Assembly (NCBI RefSeq): GCF_025370935.1
Contig: NC_133492.1
Span: 13,559,020 to 13,623,019 of the forward strand
DNA from: Choristoneura fumiferana
Taxonomy: Eukaryota; Arthropoda; Insecta; Lepidoptera; Tortricidae
Length of the DNA stretch: 64,000 nucleotides
Direction of reading: 5' to 3'
Shown: piece by piece, positions 54,400 through 64,000 of the stretch
Position numbering within the stretch: the stretch's first letter is position 1
Layout of the letters: each line of letters starts with the position of its first letter
The notes under the pieces: model-generated
What the model was told of the DNA's origin: nothing
The model's database searches: none
Seen by the model: only the letters and a program-made list of their open reading frames with translations
Position numbers and translations under genes: made by a program

Positions 54400-54620
54400 A
54401 TACAATGCAAAATGTGATCGAGCAGTCCGTTCTTGACAACAACTGGCTACCAACTGCCGAATCTACAGGCTCCCCTGCTCATCGAGCCTCGCCTCTCCCT
54501 ACTCTCGCCGCCCTCACGGTGTTGCCACATATAAACTGTTTAATTTATAGTAGTTTTCAAGCACTATACTCTATAGTTGCCAGTAACAAATACAAAAAAT
54601 TACAAAAGGACGCGAGATGA
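54400..54620 (+). CDS. Exon 9: C-terminus and stop
   Basis: The acceptor is ATTTCTTCATAG; phase 1 in. It encodes residues 384-455, stop TGA at 54618-54620. TMQNVIEQSVLDNNWLPTAE is followed by STGSPAHRASP, a hydrophobic run (about 414-443: LPTLAALTVL, then INCLIYSSFQALYSIVA) and a basic polar end SNKYKKLQKDAR. Several DIPs are thought to be GPI-anchored. The STGS segment before the hydrophobic run could hold an attachment site, but the basic tail after it is unusual for a GPI signal and could instead be a short cytoplasmic tail. Confidence 0.85.
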
Positions 54621-55560
54621 TAAGGTTACTTGTAGTTTCATGGAAATCAGTGTCAATTTTACATTTTACACCATAGATAGTTGTTGTTTAGATAATACTC
54701 GCTACTGTGCATCATTTACTGAAATCTGGAAATTATTTAATGTTTAAAAATATATTATTTTTTTGCCTATAAACAAGTAGCTAAAGTAAACCTATTATGA
54801 ATGGACCTATATTTCCTTTCTTGGTTATGTTATATTGGAAAACACCTTAGGGATGAGTGCTATACAGTCATCAAAATATATTTTTAATGATTTTTTTATG
54901 GAACAAAAGAATATGGAACATTATAAGAATTATTAAAAGTTATTTTCATGTCTAATTAATTAGTATGTAAAATCCGAATTAAAATTCTCGCCAAATTAAT
55001 CAAGATAATATAGATACGAGGTGTCCTAAAATACTAAAGTAAATCATGACGATACCCTCACAGAGTGCCTGTTTCGGATAAACGTAGAAAAACGGAAATA
55101 ACGTGTAGCTTACTTTCTGAAATTAATTTATCTTTACAATTTCGTTATTAATAACCTGTCAAAAATATTATAACTTTCAGCGTAATGACAAATCAACTTT
55201 GAGAACTTAAGAATGGCATTTTTGGTATTGACTGCAGCTAAAGGATTAAAGTTTTCAAAAAAAATATAATTAAGGAGTCGTCAGTGTAAATGACGGCTGA
55301 CGAGTTGAAGTCTGTGTGTTGATTAAGTTTTTGATTTACATCAAAAGCCAGAAGATTCTTTGGAACACTTGTTTGATGCCCATTAAAGGTAACTCCTATC
55401 TTTAGGTACGTACCATAAAATTAAAAATATTTGCCATGTGAAAAGCTAACCATTCATTACCTAAGCATATCAGTAACAATGTATAAATCAATAACATATT
55501 GTTAATGTAAATAATACAACTAAATAAAAAGTACCTATTTAAATAAAGTTAATTGAACAA
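54621..55560 (+). other. Probable 3' UTR with AATAAA signals
   Basis: AT-rich, no coding frame. AATAAA words occur at 55523-55528 and 55542-55547, and another at 56469-56474. Any of these could end the transcript; the choice is a guess. Confidence 0.4.
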
Positions 55561-57092
55561 AATAATTTCGACATTTATTTCCATTAGACTTTAAGCATTC
55601 TGTAAAAGGCTGAATACTAATTTAATTGGTTGCTACAAATCCTTTGATACGTTTTGCAAATTGGAGATTTTAATATATTTGTGGAATCAATTAAACATGT
55701 AATATTGTTGTGATGTTTTTCAAAATAAATCATTCATTCATTCATTCATTCATAAACGACTTGTAATGAGTTAAGTTCAGCATTAAAGACACAAATTCTG
55801 TTAATTATTTATTTTATTTGAAATTTTGTGTAGCTTCTTTACAGTACAGGTACGAGTTTGGTAAAATTCATGTTTTAGTTAAGATTCAATCATGAAATAA
55901 TAGCTCTCAGAATCATTTAAACGTTCATAGAAAGAAGATTAAAGAATTTTTAACGGGTGAATTGTATTTGGATAATAGGTAATAGTCGCTTGCACAGTCT
56001 AAGGTTAAAAAAATTATCTCTTAAGCTTGGGTTTGGAATTAAGTTTGAGGTATCTATATAAGATTATAGTTTACCTATATAGTTCAAACAAGTCACTACT
56101 CACTAATCTGAGCTGTGAAAACGTGATTCTACCACAGATCGTATATGGCAATAACAAGGTCTAAAATTAATTATTTAAAAATTCAATTGTTTAACTATTT
56201 ATTTACTTCAACCCAACTAAACATTAAATATATAAAGTCAGAAGAAAAGGGCGCTAAAAGAAAGTAGTGTTTTGTTAGATTTGTATCTTTCATTGTTTAA
56301 TAAATACACAATGTTTGGACTATATGCTTTTGTCAAAGTATGGTGACGACTTGTACAAAAAATATGTTTGTTATCTGTACCTACTGTATAATGAGTTACG
56401 ATTGCTTGTCACGTTTGTAATCGTTATTTAGTTCTAGGGAAATGTTATGTAAATATCACAAGCCTAGAAATAAAGCAGTTTTATTACCGTACTACGATAT
56501 AGACAGGTTTAACTTAGGTTTAAATTTATATGTAAGAAAGGAGTGTATATAGTGGGATATAATAATTAAAAATGATTTTTAATTGTGTTGTTTTATTCCT
56601 AATTTTACAAATACTGAAGAAATTGTTTGTTTGTTTGAAGTCTACGCCGATTATTCTATTTGATATATGCCTCGGATGACAAATAACACATCAATGAACA
56701 TAGCAGTGTCAAACTGATACCTGAATGAGTTAGACAATCTGAAACTAAAGTATATTTTGTACTTATTCCTTGTTCCGATTTCCCGATCAATATAGACCGG
56801 CGCACGATACCGATATCGGATTGAAAACGATTAAAGCGCTCTTACTGATATTTTCTGTTAATTTTTATCTCGTTTCGTTGATCTTTTTTTAAAAATAAAT
56901 GAATAAGTATCTGTTTTGACCACTCATTATAAAAATCATTGAATAAACCTCTTAACAGGTTCCCTGTCCCGTGAGGACATGTGCCTCATATTGCAGTTGT
57001 TCTTTAAATAAATATATTTTTATTACGTACCTATTGTATTATTTTTATCCTGAAAACACATTTAGATAGCCAATCAAAATTACTACGGAAAC
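55561..57092. other. 3' flank, no gene recognised
   Basis: AT-rich with a short (ATTC)n run at about 55729-55752. No frames of note and no recognised repeat family. Confidence 0.4.
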
Positions 57093-57684
57093 ATTGGGGA
57101 TACTAGATTACTTTATCATTACTATAGGGACGTGTCAAAAGGACGCTGCACATTGCTTCGGGGTAGCTATTGGGGATACTAGATTACTTTATCATTACTA
57201 TAGGGACGTGTCAAAAGGACGCTGCACATTGCTTCGGGGTAGCTATTGGGGATACTAGATTACTTTATCATTACTATAGGGACGTGTCAAAAGGACGCTG
57301 CACATTGCTTCGGGGTAGCTATTGGGGATACTAGATTACTTTATCATTACTATAGGGACGTGTCAAAAGGACGCTGCACATTGCTTCGGGGTAGCTATTG
57401 GGGATACTAGATTACTTTATCATTACTATAGGACGTGTCAAAAGGACGCTGCACATTGCTTCGGGATAGCTAGGGGATACTAGATTACTTTATCATTACT
57501 ATAGGGACGTGTCAAAAGGACGCTGCACATTGCTTCGGGGTAGCTATTGGGGATACTAGATTACTTTATCATTACTATAGGGACGTGTCAAAAGGACGCT
57601 GCACATTGCTTCGGGGTAGCTATTGGGGATACTAAATTACTTTATCATTACTATAGGGACGTGTCAAAAGGACGCTGCACATTG
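57093..57684 (+). repeat. Tandem array, about 7.8 copies of a 76-bp unit
   Basis: Units start at 57093, 57169, 57245, 57321, 57397, 57472, 57546 and 57622. Each begins ATTGGGGATACTAGATTACT and ends TTGCTTCGGGGTAGCT. The first four look identical. The fifth has a one-base deletion and a G-to-A change. The sixth lacks two bases at its start. The eighth has one change (ACTAAATTAC) and is cut off after CTGCACATTG. Near-identity means recent expansion. No open frame runs through the array in a way that suggests coding. Confidence 0.97.
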
Positions 57685-58985
57685 TTTTTACTCTTGACAG
57701 TGATTGTGGTTGTCAGTTAAGAAACAAAAGTGTATCTTCAGGACCTCCCGTTTCCTTTGCCTTCCACACCGTATTGCTGGAGCCCAAATAACTAGGAAGT
57801 GTTCAACTTATAGTTAACAATCTTTAGTGGATGTAGGTCAGTGTGTAATAGCCTAATACTACAGTGAGGTTCTAAACCTGTCTCGGGCACATATGACGCG
57901 CTGAGACTATAAGTGAGTCTATGGCTTATCTGTGGCAGAGCCAACGAGTATACCCTTGGGTAGAGCGATGAGTCGAGAGAAAACGCGTGCGTGTGTGTGG
58001 GGAGACAGGGTAAAATAATAAATATAAACAAACAAGGTGTATACTATACAAGCTTTTACGCGTAAATTAGTGCTTTAATCTGTTATTTAGAAGGACACGA
58101 GCTGCATATCTCAGCTGCAAAGTCCTCCCAGCCACTTAATTATGTTTTAAGCTTATATGGAAGTATTTAAAACAAATGCAAATAATACTTAGTTTCTGTA
58201 CCTAACGCTTTTTGCGATTCAAGTAATTAATTCCATTTTATTCTTATTTTATTAGAAAGAGCATGAAGCATTAGGTATCCCAACAAAAAAACAACATAAC
58301 TATTCGATTGAGACTAAATATTTAAAAAAACAATAGGTATCAGAAAACTTCTGACCTTATATTTCTGCATGTGAAAAATTCGGAAAGCCAGGAATATGTG
58401 AATTTATTTAAAAAATAGCTCTCCGAATGTTTCTAGAATTATTTTGGAACGAAAATTTCATTTTACTGCTTATAATTTGTAGGCTTCAAATAACCTACAT
58501 GTAATTAAAATTCCCTTTTTGGTGTCATTCAGCCTGCCAGAGGCTTAACGGGACCGAAAAGAAAACTTTTATTAAAAAAAAAACTCAAACAAAATATTTT
58601 ATTTCAATAATATACCTAGCCCGCTGAAACTCGTTTGTACTCAGCACATAACTGAAAAGTTTTTGAAGAATCGGTCTCTTTGCAGAGGTTTCAACGCGAT
58701 ATTGGACTCGGGTCGGACGTACAATCTACCTAATGGATGTTTGAACGAACTTGTACCATGCAGGTGTTCCTTACTCTGTAGTCGTACCTTCTTAAGTAAG
58801 TATGTACCTAAACGGTAAAAGAATCATCAAAAGTAAGCTCATTTCCAAATCGGTGGTAACTACAAATTCATAAACTTACATTTTACGAATCCAGCTAGTT
58901 TAAGTAAGTTTGTTAGCATGGGTGTGAATTTGTGTGTTTGTTAATCCTTCTCATTAAACGATCTAGACAGCACCAGCATATTAAA
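57685..58985. other. No gene recognised
   Basis: Mixed AT-rich sequence. An antisense 79-codon frame at 57792-58031 starts with a hydrophobic segment but has no domain. Nothing else recognised. Confidence 0.4.
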
Positions 58986-59035
58986 TGTTATTATAACGGA
59001 TAACTCACGTCTTAAACCGAGTTTAGCACCAGCAG
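58985..59035 (-). repeat. Fragment of the AGCTAAACTCG palindrome family
   Basis: ATTATAACGGATAACTCACG TCTTAAACCGAGTTTAGC is the complement of the right arm of 38870-39000. Confidence 0.5.
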
Positions 59036-59108
59036 TTACGATTAAGTCTCGTGTGATATTAATTGTGGCTTATGGACTGAGGATCTCGAAAATTTTAAAT
59101 ATTGAACA

Positions 59109-59355
59109 GACGACCGGATAGCTCAGGGTTAGAGAACCTGACTACGAAGCACGAAGTCCCGGGTGCAATCCCAGGTCGGCGCAGATATTTGTATGAGTAA
59201 TATTATAAGTGTTTGTTCTGAAGTCTTGGGTGCTTAATATTTATTTAGGTTTATATTTATCTTTACAAGTAAAAAGTTTCCCTAGTACCCATAGTATACG
59301 ATTTGCTAAGTTTGGGACTAGATCAATTTGTGTAAAGTCCCATATATTATATTTC
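59109..59355 (+). mobile_element. Third SINE family, tRNA-like head
   Basis: The head (59109-59182) has CGACCGGATAGCTCAGGGTT AGAG (A-box region), and a B-box-like GGGTGCAATCCCAGGTCGGC that closes on CGACC. The body carries TGTTCTGAAGTCTTGGGTGC TTAATATTTATTTAGG and the diagnostic tail CTAGTACCCATAGTATACGA followed by TTTGGGACTAGATCAATTTG. I know this tail from lepidopteran SINEs. Not a functional tRNA, given the attached body. Confidence 0.75.
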
Positions 59356-59359
59356 ATAT

Positions 59360-60319
59360 ATATATTTTATAGCTCAATACTGCCTGACTTTTTACAATTT
59401 GCGTTTTGCGTAAGAACGCATTATCTATCTAGGGTTATAATACAAGCTTTGAATTAATGGGTTCGTGCAAGTGATATTTAGCGGCATGATTGCCCCCATG
59501 GCGTCCTTTATCTGAGTCGACTCTTTGTAATGCAAATCTTAGAGAACACAATTAAAATGTTAATTAATTTACAACGGTATAAAATTGCGCGGTTGCCTAT
59601 TTACTGGCCATGTAAAAGTATAATTTACAAAACGGTAGCGAGTTGTTTTAAAATTTTAATTAAGAGACGTGGCCTGAATAATCTCATCTTTTTATTTTAA
59701 ATGTACAGTTAAATAAAATGAGGATTACGAGCTACAGATTTAACTTCTGTTGAGAGGACACGTTGCTTCACATTTATTTGAGGGGTTGATCAACTTTTTC
59801 TTGTCACTCGTTACTATAGTTACGTTCTCCTGAGTCACTCTTTAAACCGTAAGTTTATAGGATTAAAATTTCCCAAACATGCATATTTGTGTAGTTTTAA
59901 GCCCCTTCTATAATTGGTCTCTAATAAGATATAATGTGACACAACATAATTATCTTCTATTAAACTGTACTACTTTTGTCCCCTCGCTGACGGGCCGAAT
60001 AACAACAAGAAATAGTTGATCCACCTTGAGACATTTATAGCACAAAACACAGATAGTTCAGAAGGCAATCTCCTGTATGTACTTCACTTTTCATACCAAC
60101 GCTCGGCGGTCGCTCTAAGGTTTCTGAACTATGGCTTATGCACCAAAAAACTATCGAAGTAGTGGCACTCGTATCTATTTGTTTGATTTATTGTTGAGAA
60201 TGAAACGGGAAGAATGGAAATATAAATTAATAAATAAATTTTCATAACATTGTTCTATTATAAATTTGTCACAGAAAATATCTTGCAACGATTTCGTTAT
60301 TGGCGAAATTCACGATTAT
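59360..60319. other. No gene recognised
   Basis: AT-rich. An 11-bp inverted pair ATAGTTCAGAA (60053) / TTCTGAACTAT (60122) brackets 80 bp and could be a small hairpin. The frame at 59209-59457 is derived from the SINE. Confidence 0.35.
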
Positions 60320-60510
60320 TTAATTTAAACAACCGTCCACTGAACAGTTATAATAACTTTTTTTTTGTTGCTCCATTATTGCACAAAAAAGTCCAAAGAC
60401 GCGCAAGTGGATGGCACTCGCGCTCGCACTGGTCCCAACCGGTCCGAGATATCGTGTCCGTGAGCAGTGTCTATGTGTGCGTTGCTCGAGCGCACTTGTA
60501 TGGAGACTGA
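60320..60510 (-). other. GC-rich block, possible promoter or first exon on minus strand
   Basis: A GC- and CpG-rich 120-bp patch at 60395-60505 lies in AT-rich flank. On the minus strand a frame ends MEQQKKSYYNCSVDGCLN followed by a stop. The C-x4-C at the end recalls the start of a THAP zinc finger, whose remaining ligands would be expected in a later exon that I cannot find. This is suggestive only. Confidence 0.2.
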
Positions 60511-60925
60511 ATTCTGAACTATTTATACAGATAAATACAGATTTTGTGTTTATAGTTACAATAATATCTTTATCTACTATAAAGTAAATCAAAATAAGGT
60601 GTCTTGTCCTTGCGAAGAGTACCAATGCTCTGAGGCTGCATTTCCGCGTAGGATTGTTATGCAACATTTTGGGCGAGAAATGCACCAGCCCTAATAATTT
60701 GTTTTACATTCCAATATATCAATGTATTTCTAAAGTAGTTAAATTTAAGAATCACGTCCTTTCTAAAATGCGCTTTTACTTTTTTTTATTCCGGTCCACA
60801 AGTTGTATGTTTCTGTCGTAAGTAATGTCACGAAACATAGATGTCGCTAGTGCTGCTGCTTAAGTAGCATAGTAGAAGCAACCTGAGATACGTATGCATA
60901 GGAAAAATTCGTGTCTAGATTCCTG

Positions 60926-61125
60926 TCCAGCAGTGGTGTAGGGGTTACAGCACGCAGCACGGATTGCTGAGGACCTGGGTTCGATTCCCAGTGCTGGTCT
61001 CTTTTTCTGGTTTTTCTGTGCATCCATGTCTCAGTTTGTATTTTCGATATGGTTTCACGGGATACCCGTAAAAGTAACAATTTGGAGTTGAAATAAAAAA
61101 TACAAAAAGACTCCAAAAACCAATC
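60926..61125 (+). mobile_element. Second SINE family, single copy
   Basis: CCAGCAGTGGTGTAGGGGTT ACAGC (A box) and GACCTGGGTTCGATTCCCAG TGCTGG (B box and closing stem) form a tRNA-like head at 60927-61000. The body includes CATGTCTCAGTTTGTATTTT CGATATGG and ends AAAAAATACAAAAAGACTCC. The same family is present as a head-to-head pair at 10757-10998. Confidence 0.7.
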
Positions 61126-61342
61126 ATATTTGCCAACTCAAGCAGTTATCATAAAATAAGTACCTACCTATCGTAAATTTTTTTCAATTTTCTACAGTAA
61201 AACCATACATATTTCAATCAAAAATCGGAAAGTGAAATATCCGAGTTTGACATAGTTATTTTTGTTTTTTATCAATAATATAATTATACTCACCTTTGTA
61301 TTTAAATGATGAATAATATGGCAAAGAGGCAAAGAACGTAAA

Positions 61343-61647
61343 AAATCTATACGTGTGTATAAAAGAAGCTGTAAACGAATGTAAAAATTTGAAAATTTTC
61401 CTGTGTAAATTTTCAGAAAATAAATGCTGATTGTAAGCCCCGACAGCACATGATTCAATCTTCGCGTTCCCGTTGCGAGAATAAGATTTATTTTTACTGC
61501 GGTACCGTGTTTTTCACGGAGTTAAAAACGTTTCTCCTAATTCTATTAAATTCTGTAATGAGATAAATGTATTTATTAATATCTTATTTGCAACGCACAA
61601 TTTCTGCGGGAAAATAACGTCCGCTTTTTATTTCGTTACTACATAAA
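61343..61647 (+). repeat. Duplicated 300-bp segment, copy 1
   Basis: From AAATCTATACGTGTGTATAA to GTTACTACATAAA it matches 63417-63713 almost base for base, including ATTGTAAGCCCCGACAGCAC and CGGTACCGTGTTTTTCACGG. No coding frame. Differences are mostly one- or two-base indels. Confidence 0.9.
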
Positions 61648-61674
61648 CGGAGACGCATACATTTAATACGTCGT

Positions 61675-61708
61675 AACACTAATCAATGGATGGTGAAACA
61701 GCCCCTAA
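61675..61708. mobile_element. Single end of a Harbinger-like MITE
   Basis: ACTAATCAATGGATGGTGAA ACAGCCCC followed by TAA is identical in its core to the right end of the element at 52860-53008. The left end is absent, so it is a solo terminus, directly beyond the duplicated segment. Confidence 0.7.
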
Positions 61709-61709
61709 A

Positions 61710-63416
61710 TGTAATTTCTTAAAAAAAATGAGTCTCTTGAGGCATATATAAGAAAATAAAATTATTTCAAAATTATTTAAATTTATACAGGGTTATTTGT
61801 AATTTAACTAGCATCCTTTTAAGCTAAACTCCTAAACACTTAAACAATTTTTTTTTTTAACGACTTTAAAATGGAGCCTGTAAACAAAAATCATTTGCTA
61901 AATCATGTAATTTTTATTTTTCCTTCCTGTTTTCTTCGCTGATATTGTTCTTTAGTTTCCTTTGGAACTCAAGCATAGACTCCTGATATTCTTTTTATTT
62001 TTTCTGTCTTTTCTTGTTCTTTCCTGCTTTTTCTATCGTGCAATAACCCTTGCTCTTCTTTTGTCTTTGCTTTAGATGTTATTGTTGTATTTGCCCACAG
62101 TATGCGTCCCTAAATATTATACGATTTAATTACAATACAATGCAATCAAAAAATCAGTCCCTCCGATGAAGGAATGACACAGACAGTAAAAACTGGCCAA
62201 AATAAGAACGACCTAGGCAAAACAACACGAAAAATTCGTTTTAAACAAGTAACGACACCACTATTTTATACGAATGATTTTTTACAAACTGTAAAAATTT
62301 TTGTTAAAACAGGATCACCATGATTGTTTTTTTTTTAATTTCAAGCCAATAGTTTAACTTTAAGAGGGGGAGGGGCAACCCCAAAAAAAAATTGCAAAAG
62401 CTATATTTACGCAAAATTAACAGATAAGTATTATGGATCTAGTGCGATAGATAAACAACACACAAGTGAAATTAGAAGTGTTTAGTTTAATAAAAGCAAT
62501 TCTCTCATTACTTTGGTAGGACACACGTTAGCCTACTTAAAAAAAAAGTCCATAAAGTTATTCTTAGAATTATATGCAATTTTAAATAAAGATTTATAGT
62601 TCACTTTTTTCTGCCTGAGTCCTTATCTGTGCTTCAGTGACAGATTAAAGTGACACAGATTAAAAGTGAAAGTGGATTAAAAGAATTTACTCTAAAACGT
62701 CAAAATAATGAATGTGCCACTCTTAATAACGTAAGTAATACTAACTTATTCACATAAATGATTATCGAATAACGTCCCATAAATACATAAAATAATCGAG
62801 ACAAGTAAAGTTAACATACCCGTTCAATACTCCAGTGCCGCTTCGATCACTAACGCCACAAAACTATGACAGAAGGTCCTCTAACCATTTCCGTACGGCG
62901 GCGAGCCAGGATATGGCCGAATATTTACCGATGATTAAGGTGTGTCTATCATTCTCGGTGTGAGTGAGACCCAACAATGCGAACACACAGCCTACAACGT
63001 GAAAAAATCGCTGGACAAACTTGAGTTTGAATATTGATGTATAAAAATGATTGAATAGGACCGAATTATTATAAATGAATATCGTATTATTGTTTTGCAA
63101 TATATATAAAATATAAGTTTGTGAAACAGTAACAAATAATTCACAGGCTCCTAAAACCGGGAGCATGTCCCTTTTGGACCAAGACAGACTACAGTGAAAA
63201 CGTACTTACATTTATATTTTTAAAGTAATAAGTTGAATAAATAAAATGGCCTGGCACTGGGTAAAAAGGGTCTATGTTACATATGTAATTTTTTTTTCTG
63301 AAAACTTATATTTTAAGTACTTTCTATTCAAAAACTCATGGCATAGTTATTAAATGCCACTTTTAATTAGAATCACCTTAAATATGAATAATTTTTAAAA
63401 GACAAGAAAACGTCCC
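61710..63416. other. No gene recognised
   Basis: AT-rich sequence with a run of T-rich low complexity at 61920-62090. The antisense 100-codon frame at 62864-63166 has no domain. Confidence 0.4.
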
Positions 63417-63713
63417 AAATCTAGACGTGTGTATAAAAGAAGCTGTAAACGAATGTAAAAATTTGAAAATTTTCCAGTGTAAATTTTCAGAAATAAATGC
63501 TGATTGTAAGCCCCGACAGCACATGATTCAATCTTCGCGTTCCGTGCGAGAATAAGATTTATTTTTACTGCGGTACCGTGTTTTTCACGGAGTTAAAAAC
63601 GTTTCTCCTAATTCTATTAAATTCTGTAATGAGATAAATGTATTTATTAATATCTTATTTGCAACGCACAATTCTGCGGGGAAAAAAACCCTTTTATTTC
63701 GTTACTACATAAA
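63417..63713 (+). repeat. Duplicated 300-bp segment, copy 2
   Basis: Second copy of 61343-61647, same orientation, starts about 2.07 kb apart. It is 8 bases shorter because of small deletions (for example CGTTCCGTGCGAG against CGTTCCCGTTGCGAG). Confidence 0.9.
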
Positions 63714-63895
63714 ATCTGACATATTTACCTATGTAAGTACTTCAAAAAACTATAATTTTGTACTTGTTTTGTTACGAAAGCATTTCGTGGGTTAGGATTT
63801 CATTCAACAAAGAGTGCCTAAATAAACAACAAAACTGAAAATTATCACACTATTACTTTAAAAATGACCTCCAATACACAATTTACAATTAAATA

Positions 63896-64000
63896 ATATA
63901 CCTTAGGCTGCTATTTACTCTTAAACTGCTAATAATCTCAAGAAAACATAACCGTTATATTTTTCTGTAAGTTTGATATACTTACTACCATCTGAATTTT
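63896..64000 (-). repeat. Repeat A copy 6, cut by window end
   Basis: TATACCTTAGGCTGCTATTT ACTC, then AACCGTTATA and GTTTGATATACTTACTACCA TC match 42050-42175 of copy 4. The outer end of the element is missing and the rest runs beyond the window. Confidence 0.65.

Larger units (their letters stand above)
18093..54620 (+). other. DIP/lachesin-like three-Ig cell-surface gene (nine exons)
   Basis: The gene encodes a predicted neuronal-type adhesion protein of the IgSF. In flies, DIPs are cell-surface receptors that bind Dpr proteins and pattern synaptic partners; function here is inferred from family. The joined visible frame is about 455 codons, counting the split codon at the exon 1 acceptor as residue 1. 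Ig1 spans about 32-127, Ig2 129-227, Ig3 229-324, Thr stalk 329-350, linker 351-403, hydrophobic end 414-443. Canonical Cys pairs are 49/110, 153/208 and 251/308. Possible N-glycosylation sites are N36, N114, N194, N278 and N294. Introns are 20123, 8242, 2850, 773, 1008, 1737, 229 and 199 bp. Motifs VERRQMGAYLCIASNDVPP and KKQIGCVDV favour a DIP-gamma-like member, from memory only. The signal-peptide exon and true start were not found. Confidence 0.9.

Noticed and set aside
57120..57132. T7-promoter-like CTATAGGGA in the 76-bp array
   Set aside because: Only about nine bases agree with the phage consensus, which is expected by chance and has no meaning in an insect chromosome.
57093..57684. 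CRISPR array
   Set aside because: The units are contiguous 76-bp tandem copies without distinct spacers, in a eukaryotic genome.
59109..59182. Functional tRNA gene
   Set aside because: The head is followed by a SINE body with a tail familiar from Lepidoptera, and the stem pairing is imperfect.
60927..61000. Functional tRNA gene
   Set aside because: The A and B boxes are good, but the body and the second copies at 10757-10998 show that it belongs to a SINE.

Overview
The window looks like nuclear DNA of a moth or butterfly. It is AT-rich, intron-rich and very low in coding density. It is full of short dispersed repeats that I recognise from Lepidoptera: tRNA-derived SINEs whose tail reads CCCAGCAGTGGGACGTATAT, decayed RTE-type LINE ends, palindromic MITEs, and repeats with CTGTCTGTC microsatellites. 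There are no bacterial operons, no CRISPR array and no convincing free-standing tRNA or rRNA gene.

One gene can be assembled with confidence. It lies on the plus strand as nine exons from 18093 to 54620 and encodes a cell-surface protein with three immunoglobulin domains, of the DIP (Dpr-interacting protein)/lachesin family. All eight internal splice junctions have GT/AG ends and matching phases. The joined frame is about 455 codons with no internal stop. It starts inside the mature N-terminus, so the signal-peptide exon was not found and is probably further upstream. Ig1 is split by a 20-kb intron. Ig2 and Ig3 are each made from two exons. They are followed by a stalk of 22 consecutive threonines, two small linker exons and a C-terminal exon with a hydrophobic stretch. 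Motifs such as VERRQMGAYLCIASNDVPP and KKQIGCVDV most resemble what I remember of Drosophila DIP-gamma, but that assignment is from memory and is not certain.

Layout: 1-18 kb is upstream flank or 5' intron, with no gene recognised, carrying SINE, LINE and MITE debris. A terminal-inverted-repeat element at 17750-18046 ends about 46 bp before the exon 1 acceptor. 18.3-38.4 kb is intron 1, with many repeat copies, several palindromic elements, a TTATCACGAA minisatellite and a GC-rich island at 34.8-35.2 kb that may be an antisense gene relic. 38.6-46.8 kb is intron 2, with a large inverted pair of the same repeat at 41.2-42.6 kb and an RTE fragment. 46.8-54.6 kb holds the remaining exons with shorter introns that carry two PIF/Harbinger-like MITEs. 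54.6-64 kb is the 3' flank, with a tandem array of about eight 76-bp units (57093-57684), two further SINE copies and a 300-bp near-identical duplication (61343 and 63417).

I found no novel multi-gene system. The most unusual items are the threonine stalk, the element placed against a splice acceptor, the intronic inverted repeat that would fold in the pre-mRNA, the 76-bp array, and several TIR elements that I cannot assign to a named family.
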